Assembly: GCF_020514095.1 (NCBI RefSeq)
Contig: NZ_VTKY01000001.1
Coordinates: forward strand, 620,001 to 684,000
Source: Synechococcus sp. MU1643
GTDB taxonomy: Bacteria > Cyanobacteriota > Cyanobacteriia > PCC-6307 > Cyanobiaceae
Length of the DNA: 64,000 nucleotides
Reading direction: 5' to 3'
Shown here: positions 1 to 9,117 of the stretch, piece by piece
Layout of the letters: each line of letters starts with the position of its first letter
How positions within the stretch are numbered: the stretch's first letter is position 1
Position numbers and translations under genes: made by a program
Notes under the pieces: generated by a model
Databases searched by the model: none
Told to the model about the DNA's origin: nothing
The model's input: only the letters and a program-made list of their open reading frames with translations

Positions 1-131
1 TCCAGTCCCTTGCGCGTGATGAAGGGACCGAACCAATAGGTCACATCAGGGCCTGAGGTCTGAACACGAGCCCACCAAGCGACTCCAAAGCCATTGGCAA
101 GGCTGCGCAGCGGCCGAATCAGGGGACTCAT
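1..131 (-). CDS. DUF1816-like small protein (3' part outside window)
   Basis: The reading frame starts at the ATG whose complement ends at 131 and runs off the left edge. The visible 43 residues begin MSPLIRPLRSLANGF and contain WWARVQTSGPDVTYWFGPF, the aromatic-rich WW...TY.FGPF pattern of the cyanobacterial DUF1816 family. Members are small and of unknown role, sometimes discussed near phycobilisome linker domains. It lies downstream of rlmB on the same strand with a 57-bp gap. The identification rests on this short stretch only. Confidence 0.6.
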   Translation of the reverse strand, partial: MSPLIRPLRSLANGFGVAWWARVQTSGPDVTYWFGPFITRKGL

Positions 132-188
132 GGAAGAAAAGGGACCTTGGAGCATTGTGCCCCGAGATCTTGGGAAACCATGCTGTTT

Positions 189-1766
189 TCAGGGAGATAG
201 CTGGATGTTCTGATCGAACGGCAAGACAGCATCCGGCTGAGATGGATTCAGATCCAGATCAATCCGCTGTTCCGGTGCTGTCTCCACCTGAGCAGCCGTC
301 TCAGAGGCATCTGCCATCTCAACGGGCGATTCAGCACCAGCAAGCTTGGGCCTCCGAATCGGCGGAGACGGCGCTTGGCCATGAATGTCCTTCATCCAGT
401 TGCGCCGCGCCACTTCGTACACGCAAAGAGCTGTGGCAACTGAGGCATTGAGGCTCGGTGTGATGCCCCGCAGCGGGATGCGAACCAACTGGTCGCAATG
501 GCGCCGGGTCATCAGCGACAGGCCCTGGTCTTCAGATCCGGTGACCAGCACCAGCGGCCCAGTGAGGTCGACATCGGTGAGGGTCACGTCCCCTTCAGCG
601 GCAAGACCCACCACCCTGTAGCCGGCGTCTTTGAGCTTTTCCAAGGAGCGGTTGAGGTTCACCACGCGTGCCACCGGCAGGTGTTCCAGGGCTCCTGCGG
701 CCACCTTGGCGGCGGAACCGGTCAAGCCAGCGCTGCGGCGCTGGGGAATCACCACTCCGTGGGCTCCCATGGCCTCAGCGGAACGAACAACCGCCCCAAG
801 GTTGTGGGGGTCGGTGACACTGTCCAAGGCAACCAACAAAGGGGGTTCCCCCAGATCCGAGCAGCCCTCGATAAGGGTCTCGAGGTCGAGGGTTTCCGCC
901 GCCGCCGTCTGCAGGGCAATGCCCTGATGAACGGACCCACCTGTGATCTGTCCCAGCCGAGCCCAGGTCACCTCTTCCACGAGAACGCCCGAAGCCTTGG
1001 CATCGCGAAGCAGCTGGAGAAATTTGGAGGCACTGCGCATCTCGGCAGTGCACCAGATGCGATGGATGGGGCGTCCGGCCTCCAACGCGGCCAGGGTGGC
1101 ATGACGTCCCCAAATCAAATCGTCCGCTGGGGGTGTGGCCGCTGCAGCCTCCGATGCTGCCTCCGGGCGCTGAGAACGGCCCTCGTCATACCGAGATCTG
1201 GAGCGCTGGGACGGTTGGCGCCGTTCATCCCCGGAGCGACGGCGGTCGCCGTAGCGGTCGTTGCGATCGCGAAAACGCCCAGGCCCTGAGCGGTCGTTTT
1301 GAAAGTCCGAACGGGAGGCGTTCTGATCTCGGTCGAAGGAACGGGAGCGATTGCCGAACCGCTCTTTCGGGCGATCACCGAAGCGTTCTCCAGATCGATC
1401 ACCAGAGCGCTCACTGAAACGATCACCAAACCGATTGCCGGGTCGATCACCAGAGCGCTCACCAAACCGATTATTGGGTCGATCACCGCCTCGCGACTGT
1501 TCCCAGCCTCCATCCCGTGGCGCGCGTCGTTCGCGATACCCGCCACCGTCACGTCCAGGCTTGGCATAGGGGGAACGACCGCCATCGGAACGGCGGTTGC
1601 TGGGCATGGGGCGACCGCTATCCGAGCGCCCCATCGAGGAGCGGCCAGCGGAAGCGCGTCCACTGGGCGGCCTGCCTCCTGGTGATCGAGCCCCCCCACT
1701 CCCTCCTGGCCCCGAACGGCCATCGCGGGATGGGCCGCTTGAGCGGCGTTCAAAGCGAGGACTCAT
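189..1766 (-). CDS. rlmB: 23S rRNA 2'-O-methyltransferase, RlmB/TrmH (SpoU) family, with long RG-rich N-terminal extension
   Basis: The C-terminal ~310 residues form a SpoU-type knotted methyltransferase. They open with the substrate-binding motif LIWGRHATLAALEAG, followed by motif 1 (DSVTDPHNLGAVVRSAEA), motif 2 (LVTGSEDQGLS) and motif 3 (IPLRGITPSLNASVA). The family methylates the ribose of a 23S rRNA guanosine using S-adenosylmethionine. The first ~210 residues are low-complexity, rich in Arg, Gly, Ser and Asp, with repeated units such as RSGDRxGxRFGDR; they are probably disordered and may bind RNA. The start at 1766 (MSPRFERRSS) is chosen because the upstream ATG at 1829 would overlap the Mini-RNase III gene. 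Full length is 525 residues, about twice the usual size. Confidence 0.9.
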   Translation of the reverse strand: MSPRFERRSSGPSRDGRSGPGGSGGARSPGGRPPSGRASAGRSSMGRSDSGRPMPSNRRSDGGRSPYAKPGRDGGGYRERRAPRDGGWEQSRGGDRPNNRFGERSGDRPGNRFGDRFSERSGDRSGERFGDRPKERFGNRSRSFDRDQNASRSDFQNDRSGPGRFRDRNDRYGDRRRSGDERRQPSQRSRSRYDEGRSQRPEAASEAAAATPPADDLIWGRHATLAALEAGRPIHRIWCTAEMRSASKFLQLLRDAKASGVLVEEVTWARLGQITGGSVHQGIALQTAAAETLDLETLIEGCSDLGEPPLLVALDSVTDPHNLGAVVRSAEAMGAHGVVIPQRRSAGLTGSAAKVAAGALEHLPVARVVNLNRSLEKLKDAGYRVVGLAAEGDVTLTDVDLTGPLVLVTGSEDQGLSLMTRRHCDQLVRIPLRGITPSLNASVATALCVYEVARRNWMKDIHGQAPSPPIRRPKLAGAESPVEMADASETAAQVETAPEQRIDLDLNPSQPDAVLPFDQNIQLSP

Positions 1767-1782
1767 GGTGTGCGAGGAAACG

Positions 1783-2193
1783 TTATGGGTTGGATCCGGC
1801 TTGCTCCAAGTGATCGAAGAGCTCCGCAAGCCGGGCTGGATTGTTCAGAAACAGCCAGCCCACCATTGTCTCAAACCCTGTGGCCCTTCCATAAACAGCA
1901 GCGTCCGCGCGCCTTGGACCCCGACCGGCACTGTTGCGGCCACGACGAACCAGATCGAGTTCCTCTGAACTGAGGAGTTCACGGTCTTCCAGCCAGCTCA
2001 GCAAGCGGGACTGGGCGTCAGCACGGACATCGGCCACAACGGCCCGATGCAATTGATCAGAGCGTCCAGGCCTCGCGCCATGGCGCAACCGTTGATGCAG
2101 CTCCCACACGGCATCTCCAATCCAAGCCAGTTGCAATGGCCCCAGCTGTTCGTTGATGTCGCTGGGAGACTGGCTTTTAATCCAATCGCTCAA
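1783..2193 (-). CDS. mrnC: Mini-ribonuclease III
   Basis: This 136-residue protein has the RNase III catalytic fold without a double-stranded-RNA-binding domain. It shows the opening LAWIGDAVWELHQRLR, where the Asp is the conserved acid, and a later GRGPRRADAAVYGRATGFETMVGWLF segment, the family's RN..RG....YR.ATGFE.LIG signature. The enzyme matures the ends of 23S rRNA precursor. It sits just upstream of rlmB, so two 23S rRNA maturation enzymes are adjacent and co-oriented. Its start overlaps the STAS gene stop by four bases. Confidence 0.9.
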   Translation of the reverse strand: MSDWIKSQSPSDINEQLGPLQLAWIGDAVWELHQRLRHGARPGRSDQLHRAVVADVRADAQSRLLSWLEDRELLSSEELDLVRRGRNSAGRGPRRADAAVYGRATGFETMVGWLFLNNPARLAELFDHLEQAGSNP

Positions 2194-2579
2194 GCGGCCA
2201 ACTGATTCAGGGCTGTGGGCAGATCCTCCACAAGATGAAGGAACTGCTCAAGACGCACCAACTTGATCGTCTGCATGACCCTGGTGTTGCCCACAAGCAG
2301 AAACGACCGCTTGGCATCTGTGCATTGCTTGGCCAGCTGCACCAGCGCCCCAAGGCCGGATGAATCGAGGAAATCGATCTTGCTGAGATCGAGAACAGAC
2401 GGAAGTTTGTTGGCCTTCAGAACATCCGCCGCATACTCCAAGAATTGCTTCTCGGAGTACGCATCAAGCTGACCGGTGAAATGAAACACCAGACAACCAT
2501 TTTTCTGTTCGAATCCGCCCCGGAGAGAGACGGTCAGTCGCTGCAGTTCGCTGATGGGATCAAGCCCCCCAGGCATCAT
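2190..2579 (-). CDS. STAS-domain protein, anti-sigma-factor antagonist type
   Basis: This ~129-residue protein is a single STAS domain. It contains FTGQLDAYSEKQF near residue 38 and LDLSKIDFLDSSGLGALVQLAK near residue 68; DSSGLG is the SpoIIAA signature with the phosphorylatable serine. Such proteins bind anti-sigma kinases in partner-switching pathways. No cognate kinase or phosphatase gene lies nearby, so the partner is unknown. Start codons at 2585 (GTG), 2579 and 2576 (ATG) are all possible. It overlaps the next gene by four bases, suggesting translational coupling with Mini-RNase III. Confidence 0.85.
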   Translation of the reverse strand: MMPGGLDPISELQRLTVSLRGGFEQKNGCLVFHFTGQLDAYSEKQFLEYAADVLKANKLPSVLDLSKIDFLDSSGLGALVQLAKQCTDAKRSFLLVGNTRVMQTIKLVRLEQFLHLVEDLPTALNQLAA

Positions 2580-2621
2580 CGGCACGAAGTGTAGTGATGC
2601 TGAGCGTTGGCTACCACCTCA

Positions 2622-3761
2622 TCAACGGCGATCGGCCATCAGCGTCACAAAGCGGGCGAAATGATGGTCGGCGTCATGGGGGCCCGGACTCGCTTCCGGG
2701 TGGTATTGCACCCCGAAAACAGGCTTTTGACGATGGGCAATTGCTGCCACGGTGCGGTCGTTCAGATTGAAGTGGGTGACGTCAATCACGTCTGAATCCA
2801 GGGAATCGGCGGAGAGGGCAAAGCCGTGGTTCTGACTGGTGATTTCAACCTGGCCCGTGGTGCCACAGGGATGGTTCAGGCCGCGGTGGCCATAGGACAG
2901 CTTGAACGTCTCTCCGCCAAGGGCCAGACCAAGGATCTGATGGCCCAGACAGATGCCAAACAGGGGTAAATCGGATTCCTCCAGCAACATCTTGGCCAGG
3001 GCAATCCCGTGGGTCACCGCTGCTGGATCGCCAGGGCCGTTGGACAGAAAGACACCATCCGGGCGATGGGAGCGAACCGTGGCCAGATCCGTGTCTGCCG
3101 GCAGAACCGTGACGTCACAGCCATGGGCGACCAGTCGATCGAGAATGGCGCGCTTGATGCCGAAATCGATGGCGACAACGCGGAAGGGCTCGTCGCTGCG
3201 GCGCTGCAAACGCTGATCGAAGCCAACACTGCAGGCCTGATTCCACTGGTAGGGCTCACGGGTGGTGACACGGTCCGCCAGGTTCAGCCCCTGCATCGAC
3301 GGGGCCTGCTTCAGCAGCTCCAGCAACTGCGCCGGGGGCTGGCCGTCACTGCTGATCACGCCATTCATGGCCCCCACCTCACGCAGGTGACGCACCAAGG
3401 CACGGGTGTCCAAACCGCTGATGCCTACAAGCTGATGGGACTGCATCCAGCTTTCAAGCGGCTGTTCACAGCGCCAGTTGCTGGGCAATGGGGCCAGTTG
3501 GCGGGCAATCACGCCACGGGCATGGGGGCGATCAGCTTCTTGATCGTCAGCATTCACCCCTGTGTTGCCGAGTTCGGGATAGGTGAAGCTCACCAACTGT
3601 CCGGCATAGGAGGGGTCTGTAAGCACCTCCTGGTAACCGGTCATGCCGGTGTTGAACACCACCTCACCGATGGTGGTGCCGCGATGGCCGAAGCCAACAC
3701 CGGTGAGGACCGTGCCATCGGCAAGGACGAGATAAGCCTTGTCTGATGGTGAATCGGGCAT
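2622..3761 (-). CDS. carA: carbamoyl-phosphate synthase small subunit
   Basis: The glutaminase subunit of carbamoyl-phosphate synthase releases ammonia from glutamine for the large subunit, feeding arginine and pyrimidine synthesis. The N-terminal domain starts at [16 protein letters not shown] and includes [23 protein letters not shown]. The C-terminal class I glutamine amidotransferase domain has the nucleophile elbow [16 protein letters not shown] and the His-Glu partner [14 protein letters not shown]. Length of 379 residues is normal. The start at 3761 is preferred over 3782 because it gives the usual N-terminus. carB is not in the window, as is common in cyanobacteria. Confidence 0.96.
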   Translation of the reverse strand: MPDSPSDKAYLVLADGTVLTGVGFGHRGTTIGEVVFNTGMTGYQEVLTDPSYAGQLVSFTYPELGNTGVNADDQEADRPHARGVIARQLAPLPSNWRCEQPLESWMQSHQLVGISGLDTRALVRHLREVGAMNGVISSDGQPPAQLLELLKQAPSMQGLNLADRVTTREPYQWNQACSVGFDQRLQRRSDEPFRVVAIDFGIKRAILDRLVAHGCDVTVLPADTDLATVRSHRPDGVFLSNGPGDPAAVTHGIALAKMLLEESDLPLFGICLGHQILGLALGGETFKLSYGHRGLNHPCGTTGQVEITSQNHGFALSADSLDSDVIDVTHFNLNDRTVAAIAHRQKPVFGVQYHPEASPGPHDADHHFARFVTLMADRR

Positions 3762-3789
3762 CGAAGGGCCGCCGCAGGTCATCAGTCAC

Positions 3790-4836
3790 TCATTCTCCAT
3801 CTCCGTCGGACAGGGCATCCCGCAGAGCGACAAGCTTGTCCCAGGCCTTGCCCTCATTGAGAACAGTCAGAGCCTGAGCAACAGCAGCCGGCAGATCGCT
3901 TTGCAGCCCCGCAGCCCAGAGCACCAGTGCTGTGTTGAAGGCCACCACCTCGGTCTGGGCCAGCGATCCCTGCCCCTGCAGAACGTTCTGAAGGATCTGC
4001 TGGTTCACCGCGCAGTCACCACCGCGCAGCAGATCGAGACCGGCACGGGTCAGACCCAGGTCTTCAGGGGAGACCTCTTTTGTGGTGATGCCCCCGGATT
4101 CGATCAAACGCAAGGCATTGGGACCCGCCAACGAAGCCTCATCGAGGCCCCCAGCGCCGTGAACCACGACGGCACGGCTCAAGCCGAGTTGCTGCAAAGC
4201 TCCCGCCATGGGGTCGAGAAGCTCTGGACGCGCCACGCCAAGAACCTGCGCCTGGGGCTGAAGCGGATTAACCAGAGGGCCGAGCAGGTTGAACACCGTG
4301 CGAACCCCCAGGGTCCGTCGCAGCGGCGCCAGATTCACAAGAGCTGGATGCCAGGCGGGAGCGAACAGGAAGGTGACACCGGTTCCCGGCAAAGCCTCCA
4401 CCACTTTGTTTAACGGAGACTTAAGGTTGAGACCGAGCCCCTCGAGCACATCGGCTGAACCCACTTTGCCGCTGGCGCTGCGGTTGCCATGCTTGGCCAC
4501 ATTGACCCCGCAAGCAGCGGCGGTGAAGGCGACCGCCGTGGAGATATTGAAGGTATCTGCACCGTCACCACCGGTGCCGCAGGTGTCGACCATGGCCAGA
4601 TCGGGCTGGGCGCAGGGAAGGGGGCAGGCCTCGCGTAGGACAGCCGCCATGGCCGCCAGCTCATCGGCCACCATCCCTTTGGCTCTCAGTCCAGCCAGGA
4701 ACGCCCCGGTCTGCACGGGCTCGAGCTCTTCAGCTAGCCAGGCACGCATCAGGGCAGTGGCCCCATCGGAGCTGAGGTTGTTGCCCTGCAGCAGATGGTC
4801 CAAGCAACCGGACCAGGAACGCGGGTCTGAGGACAT
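3790..4836 (-). CDS. trpD: anthranilate phosphoribosyltransferase
   Basis: This 348-residue enzyme transfers the phosphoribosyl group from PRPP to anthranilate in tryptophan synthesis. It has the PRPP-binding glycine loop [17 protein letters not shown] near residue 85, the [18 protein letters not shown] segment, and the conserved [19 protein letters not shown] around residue 170. Length is normal for TrpD. It lies 28 bases upstream of carA on the same strand and the two may be cotranscribed. The sRNA-type terminator at 4855-4885 lies just upstream of its start. Confidence 0.96.
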   Translation of the reverse strand: MSSDPRSWSGCLDHLLQGNNLSSDGATALMRAWLAEELEPVQTGAFLAGLRAKGMVADELAAMAAVLREACPLPCAQPDLAMVDTCGTGGDGADTFNISTAVAFTAAACGVNVAKHGNRSASGKVGSADVLEGLGLNLKSPLNKVVEALPGTGVTFLFAPAWHPALVNLAPLRRTLGVRTVFNLLGPLVNPLQPQAQVLGVARPELLDPMAGALQQLGLSRAVVVHGAGGLDEASLAGPNALRLIESGGITTKEVSPEDLGLTRAGLDLLRGGDCAVNQQILQNVLQGQGSLAQTEVVAFNTALVLWAAGLQSDLPAAVAQALTVLNEGKAWDKLVALRDALSDGDGE

Positions 4837-4854
4837 GGAAGGGAAGCTGCCAGT

Positions 4855-4910
4855 AAAAAACCCGGGGTGCGAGGCACACCGGGCCAGGTGATGGGAACAA
4901 TCCCACTATC
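4855..4910 (-). ncRNA. candidate small RNA A (anti-SD-like box plus terminator)
   Basis: On the minus strand the box GTTCCCATCACCTGGC (4883-4898) is followed at once by a strong terminator: stem CCCGG-GTGC / GCAC-CCGGG ending in a six-T run at 4855-4860. The arrangement cannot terminate the plus-strand ABC gene and lies in front of trpD, so a short independent transcript is the simplest reading. A near-identical box with its own terminator occurs at 35628-35680. The 5' end is estimated, not mapped. No known family is assigned. Confidence 0.5.
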
Positions 4911-4987
4911 CCTCAGATCAACGGCGAACGACCAGCCGTTGCAGCCGGATGCCTAGGTTGGCCTGCCAACGGGACCAACGAGCTCGC

Positions 4988-6751
4988 ATGGCCGCCCTTC
5001 GTCTCGACCTGATCGGCCGCTATCTGCGTCCCCACCGCCGCACGGTGCTGCTGGGAGCCATTGCCTTGGTGGTGGTCAACGTTTTGCGGGTCACGATCCC
5101 GTGGGAAGTGCGCAGCGTTGTGGACGAGCTGCAGAAGGGATTCAGCTACGCCGGAGTCCTGCGCCAAGCGGGATGGGTTGTGCTGCTTGCGAGCACCATG
5201 GGCGTGATCCGGCTGACCTCGCGCCAACTCATCTTTGGTGTGGGTCGGCAGGTGGAAGTGGATCTGCGACAGCGCCTGTTCGAGCACATGCTCCGCCAGG
5301 AACCCGATTGGATTCAAGGCAAAGGCAGCGGTGAAGTAATCAGTCGAGCCACGAGCGATGTGGAAAACATCCGGCGCCTGCTCGGATTCGCGATTCTTAG
5401 CCTGACCAACACGCTGCTGGCCTATGCGCTGACGCTGCCCGCAATGTTGGCCATCGATCCGTGGCTGACCCTGGCCGCCGTCGGGCTCTACCCCGTGATG
5501 CTCAGCACGGTGCGCCTTTTCGGTGGGCGCATGATGCGTCAAAAGCGCGCGCAGCAGGAAGAACTCTCCGCCCTAAGCAACCTGATTCAAGAAGATCTCT
5601 CTGGGATCGGGGCCATCAAGATCTACGGCCAAGAGGGTGCGGAACAGGAGGCCTTCGCTTCACGTAACCGCCGCTATCGCGACAGCGCTATTCGGCTGGC
5701 GAGAACACAAAGCACCCTGTTCCCGCTGCTTCAGGGCATTTCATCCCTCTCTGTTCTTTTGCTGTTGGCCATCGGCAGCGGGCAACTCGCAGCCGGTCGT
5801 CTGAGCATTGGAGGACTGGTAGCCCTGATCCTTTATGTGGAGCAGCTCGTCTTCCCAACAGCATTGCTGGGATTCACGCTCAACACCTTCCAGACCGGCC
5901 AGGTGAGCCTCGAGCGGGTGGAGGAATTGCTGAAACGGGAACCAGAGATCAAAGACCCTGATCCCTCTGAAGTTCAGCCCCATCCAACAACCGACCGCCG
6001 GGGGCGTTTTGAAGCCCGCGGCCTGACGGTCAAATATCAAGGTGCTGAGCAGAACACCCTCAATGGCCTGCAGTTCTGCATCGAACCAGGGGAGTTGGTT
6101 GCCGTAGTAGGGGCCGTGGGCTGCGGCAAGACCACCCTGGCTCGGGCGTTCGGTCGCATGGTTCCACTGGAACCAGGACAACTGTTCCTGGATGGCGTGG
6201 ATGTCACCCAGATGCCTCTAAAGACGTTGCGCCGTGACGTGGCGATCGTTCCCCAGGAGGGCTTTCTGTTCACCAGCACCCTGGCGGACAACCTCCGCTA
6301 CGGCGATCCTGAGGCCAGTGATCAGCTGGTTGAGTTGGCGGCAGAACAAGCCCGTCTGGCTGATGACGTGAAGGGCTTTCCTGATGGTTTCGGAACCATC
6401 GTTGGGGAACGCGGCATCACGTTGAGTGGTGGTCAACGTCAACGCACAGCCCTGGGGCGGGCTCTTCTGATGTCGGCGCCGGTGTTGATCCTGGACGACG
6501 CCTTGGCAAGCGTCGACAACAACACGGCAGCGGCGATTTTGGATTCGATTCGAGCCCAGGATGATCGGACCATCGTGATGATCAGCCATCAACTTTCAGC
6601 CGCAGCGGCCTGTGATCGCATCCTGGTGATGGAGAACGGACGCATCGTTCAACAGGGACACCACAACGCCTTGATCCAACAGCCGGGTGTGTACAAACGT
6701 CTTTGGGAGCGTCAACAGGCATCTCAACAACTGGATGCGTTGGCTTCCTGA
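4988..6751 (+). CDS. ABC exporter (fused membrane and ATPase domains)
   Basis: This ~587-residue half-transporter has an N-terminal six-helix type 1 exporter membrane domain (about residues 15-310, starting LIGRYLRPHRRTVLLGAIAL) and a C-terminal ATPase. The ATPase shows Walker A VGAVGCGKTTLARA, the Q-loop IVPQEGFLFTSTLADN, signature LSGGQRQRTALGRALL and Walker B VLILDDALASVD with the switch His in MISHQLSAA. It probably works as a dimer exporting a lipid, peptide or drug; the substrate cannot be told. An in-frame ATG at 4949 would add 13 residues; 4988 gives the typical N-terminus. It is divergent from the sRNA/trpD unit. Confidence 0.92.
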   Translation: MAALRLDLIGRYLRPHRRTVLLGAIALVVVNVLRVTIPWEVRSVVDELQKGFSYAGVLRQAGWVVLLASTMGVIRLTSRQLIFGVGRQVEVDLRQRLFEHMLRQEPDWIQGKGSGEVISRATSDVENIRRLLGFAILSLTNTLLAYALTLPAMLAIDPWLTLAAVGLYPVMLSTVRLFGGRMMRQKRAQQEELSALSNLIQEDLSGIGAIKIYGQEGAEQEAFASRNRRYRDSAIRLARTQSTLFPLLQGISSLSVLLLLAIGSGQLAAGRLSIGGLVALILYVEQLVFPTALLGFTLNTFQTGQVSLERVEELLKREPEIKDPDPSEVQPHPTTDRRGRFEARGLTVKYQGAEQNTLNGLQFCIEPGELVAVVGAVGCGKTTLARAFGRMVPLEPGQLFLDGVDVTQMPLKTLRRDVAIVPQEGFLFTSTLADNLRYGDPEASDQLVELAAEQARLADDVKGFPDGFGTIVGERGITLSGGQRQRTALGRALLMSAPVLILDDALASVDNNTAAAILDSIRAQDDRTIVMISHQLSAAAACDRILVMENGRIVQQGHHNALIQQPGVYKRLWERQQASQQLDALAS

Positions 6752-6818
6752 AGAATCTCCGGGCGGTTTCTGACAACTCCAACGTCCGTGGCTTAGCTGT
6801 GTAGGCGACTCCTTGCCT

Positions 6819-7082
6819 ATGACCAGCGGATCCCCCTTTGCGGTGCGCTGCACGCTCACCTTCGGCGATATTTACGGACAGGTGCTGGCCTGGATGGCCG
6901 TCATTTTTGTGAGCCTGGCTGCGGGGCTTGCCTTGATGGGCTCCTCGCGACCATTGTTTGCACTGGTGGGAGTGGGGCTGATTTTGGTGCTCAGCCTGCC
7001 GTTTCTGCTCTTCGCCTTCGTCACAACGCTGCTGAATCACATCCAGCTCAACCCGGTTGAGGGTGAAGCCAAAGTGTCCTAA
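6819..7082 (+). CDS. small two-helix membrane protein
   Basis: The 87-residue product has two clear hydrophobic segments, VLAWMAVIFVSLAAGLALMG and LFALVGVGLILVLSLPFLLFAFV, and a short polar C-terminus. It follows the ABC exporter on the same strand with a 67-bp gap and may be cotranscribed. I do not recognise a family. The ATG at 6819 is preferred to the TTG six bases earlier. Confidence 0.65.
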   Translation: MTSGSPFAVRCTLTFGDIYGQVLAWMAVIFVSLAAGLALMGSSRPLFALVGVGLILVLSLPFLLFAFVTTLLNHIQLNPVEGEAKVS

Positions 7083-7634
7083 GCACTCAAGCCAACACGA
7101 AGCGAAGGCATATCTTCTCCACCTCCGGAACGACTACCCCTAGATCTAGGGAACAGGATTTCTTCTGATTGAAATTCGAATGAAGGAGGTTCCGCAGGAC
7201 GAGACCACTGTTCCTTGATCGGCCATCACCACAAGATCATTCCATAGAGCAGCGATTGACAGTAGACATTTCTGACGCAGGTGGGATGTCTGATTCACCA
7301 GAATCAACAGCCTGTTTTTTTATCAAAAACACCTTTTTGAATCCATAAGCCATTAGTCAATTACTTGCAATGGGCTCATCCATCAAATTCGCCTTGCTTT
7401 CTGGTCATGTGCCAGCCATCAGCAAGATTCAGGTTGAAAGCTGTTGACAAAAGAATCAACAACTTTCTGTAGAACATTGTCCAAATAAGAATCACTCTTC
7501 AATAGAACCTTTGATCGTTGCTTTTCATCCGTTACTTGGAGGAGCAATCGCCGAGAGTTCACTGATTGCCCTCGAGGCGGCGGCATCACTCCATTGAATC
7601 AACTTCCTAAGCTCTCCAAATCGACGTAATCAAC
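7083..7634. other. 552-bp intergenic region without a recognised gene
   Basis: The stretch is AT-richer than its surroundings. No convincing reading frame, tRNA or sRNA was found. Small hairpins occur, for example GTTGA/TCAAC near 7443-7460 and CAAAAA/TTTTTG near 7325-7340, neither followed by a T-run that would mark a clear terminator. It presumably contains the msrA promoter. Confidence 0.5.
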
Positions 7635-8348
7635 ATGCTTCCTTCCTGGCTGTCTCCCCGCGGCGACGCCGAACCATCTGCACCGGCAACACACGCAGTG
7701 TTGGGAACACCGCTGAAGGCCCCACTGATGGCCGACCAGAAAGAAGCAATCTTTGCCTGTGGCTGCTTCTGGGGCGCTGAGAAAGGTTTTTGGCGACTCC
7801 CAGGGGTGATGAGCACTGCCGTGGGCTACGCGGGAGGCCAAACCGAGCAACCGACTTACAACCAGGTTTGTTCCGGCAGAACCGGGCACACGGAAGTGGT
7901 GCGCGTGGTGTGGAGCCGCCCCGCTCTGGATTTCAGCGACCTGCTGAAACTGTTCTGGGAGTGTCACGACCCCACCCAAGGCAACCGGCAGGGCAACGAC
8001 ACCGGCAGCCAATACCGGTCAGCCATTTACACGTTCAATCCGGAGCATCTGCAACTGGCCCTCGCCAGCCGGGACGCCTATCAAGCCGCACTCTCTGCCA
8101 AGGGTTATGGCGCCATCACCACCGAAATCCTGGCAGACCAAACCTTCTATTTCGCCGAGGACTATCACCAGCAGTACCTCGCCAAACCGGGAAGCCGCCC
8201 CTACTGCTCTGCGATGCCAACACAGACGCTGCTTGGTGAGTTCGAAGGATCGAACTACAAACTCCCAAAGCAGGTCTGGGACAAGTACGACTGGTCTGTC
8301 AGCCACTGCGTGCTTCGATCCGACAACAGCCCAATCGCTCTGGGCTGA
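7635..8348 (+). CDS. msrA: peptide methionine sulfoxide reductase MsrA
   Basis: The enzyme reduces methionine-S-sulfoxide in oxidised proteins. The catalytic motif [12 protein letters not shown] is present near residue 38, with the conserved [26 protein letters not shown] and [21 protein letters not shown] segments. Length of 237 residues includes about 30 extra N-terminal residues. Conserved late segments such as [10 protein letters not shown] are seen. It repairs oxidative damage, a constant load in a photosynthetic cell. It stands alone after a long intergenic region. Confidence 0.95.
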   Translation: MLPSWLSPRGDAEPSAPATHAVLGTPLKAPLMADQKEAIFACGCFWGAEKGFWRLPGVMSTAVGYAGGQTEQPTYNQVCSGRTGHTEVVRVVWSRPALDFSDLLKLFWECHDPTQGNRQGNDTGSQYRSAIYTFNPEHLQLALASRDAYQAALSAKGYGAITTEILADQTFYFAEDYHQQYLAKPGSRPYCSAMPTQTLLGEFEGSNYKLPKQVWDKYDWSVSHCVLRSDNSPIALG

Positions 8349-8358
8349 TTCGGCCAGG

Positions 8359-8547
8359 ATGAGGATTATCCCAATCCATGCCATGCCTGAGCCCTGGTCT
8401 GATCGACAGGTGATCCTGGCCATCGCCCTCACCTTGATTTTGGTTCTGGGCCTGATCCTCGGCAGCGTGTCCCTCAACCGAGAGCAGCAGGCTCCGATGC
8501 TTTGGCGGGAAACACCCCAGCCCAAGTCAACACCATTGGCAATCTGA
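8359..8547 (+). CDS. small single-helix membrane protein
   Basis: The 62-residue frame has one hydrophobic helix, VILAIALTLILVLGLILGSVSL, with a short N-terminus and a polar tail. Starts at 8359 or 8383 (MPEPWSDRQ) are both possible. It lies directly after msrA on the same strand. No family is recognised. The hydrophobic segment and position argue for a real gene. Confidence 0.5.
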   Translation: MRIIPIHAMPEPWSDRQVILAIALTLILVLGLILGSVSLNREQQAPMLWRETPQPKSTPLAI

Positions 8548-8613
8548 CCACCAACCCACAGGCACGCGGCCACTTGGTGCGATCGTGGATGGAGAAGGTT
8601 CCTCCGTTCTGCA

Positions 8614-8949
8614 GTGAGTGAGCGGCCTGATCCATCCGAGCAGCGACAACTGCATCCTCTGCCGAGGGGGCTGGTGGAGCTCTATGGCTTGATCGCCGTT
8701 CTGGTGGTGCTCATCCCCGAATGGCTGGCGGATGGAACCTTGAATCTGGGCCAGTCCAAAGGCCCTGCTTCGCTCCCGATGCGCTCCAGAGCGTGGCGCA
8801 CGCTTCCTGAACTGCGCTTGGCGGCCATGACCCTGGCCGAGCTTCGTCAGGCCGCCGCAGAACTGCGGATATACCAGTACGGATCGGCATCGAGAGACCA
8901 ACTCACCACTCGGTTGCTCAGGCGACTCAGACGCCGGGATGCACTGTGA
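8614..8949 (+). CDS. conserved-looking small protein with helix plus SAP/Rho-N-like C-terminus
   Basis: The 111-residue product has a short membrane-like segment (LYGLIAVLVVLIPEWL) and a C-terminal stretch MTLAELRQAAAELRIYQYGSASRDQLTTRLLRRLRRR. The tail follows the L.ELR..A..L.I.....SR..L...LL pattern of SAP or Rho-N helix-extended-helix motifs, which often bind nucleic acid. The start is a GTG. It ends 14 bp before tRNA-Pro. Function is unknown; the motif call is by eye. Confidence 0.65.
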   Translation: MSERPDPSEQRQLHPLPRGLVELYGLIAVLVVLIPEWLADGTLNLGQSKGPASLPMRSRAWRTLPELRLAAMTLAELRQAAAELRIYQYGSASRDQLTTRLLRRLRRRDAL

Positions 8950-8963
8950 TAACTTAAATCTGA

Positions 8964-9037
8964 CGGGGCGTGGCGCAGCTTGGTAGCGCACCACTTTGGG
9001 GTAGTGGGGGTCGTGGGTTCAAATCCCGCCGCTCCGA
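8964..9037 (+). tRNA. trnP: tRNA-Pro (anticodon TGG)
   Basis: A complete 74-nt cloverleaf is seen. The acceptor stem pairs CGGGGCG with CGCTCCG; the D-arm GCGC...GCGC encloses AGCTTGGTA; the anticodon loop TTTGGGG lies in stem CCACT/AGTGG and reads TGG; and the T-arm has GTGGG TTCAAAT CCCGC. The discriminator is A and CCA is not encoded. Confidence 0.96.
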
Positions 9038-9083
9038 TTCAACCGTCTTGTTTCCCCACCTGAAGATCAACATTTCAGGGTTT

Positions 9084-9111
9084 GAGCCGGCAGTTACGCC
9101 GGCTCTTTTTT
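9084..9111 (+). terminator. intrinsic terminator after tRNA-Pro
   Basis: An eight-base-pair perfect stem GAGCCGGC / GCCGGCTC with loop AGTTAC is followed by six Ts. It lies between tRNA-Pro and the convergent ptrA gene. Confidence 0.85.
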
Positions 9112-9117
9112 GTGCAT

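Noticed and set aside
5-1829. Plus-strand frames opposite rlmB, up to 263 codons
   Set aside because: They are shadows of the Arg/Gly-rich repeats and the methyltransferase domain.
4855-4885. Terminator of the ABC exporter or of trpD
   Set aside because: Its T-run lies on the minus strand upstream of trpD, so it serves neither gene; it was assigned to candidate sRNA A.
7083-7634. Search for a riboswitch or sRNA in the region before msrA
   Set aside because: Hairpins are short and none is followed by a terminator; no known motif was recognised.
8019-8573. Minus-strand 184-codon frame opposite msrA
   Set aside because: It is the antisense shadow of msrA and the following small gene.
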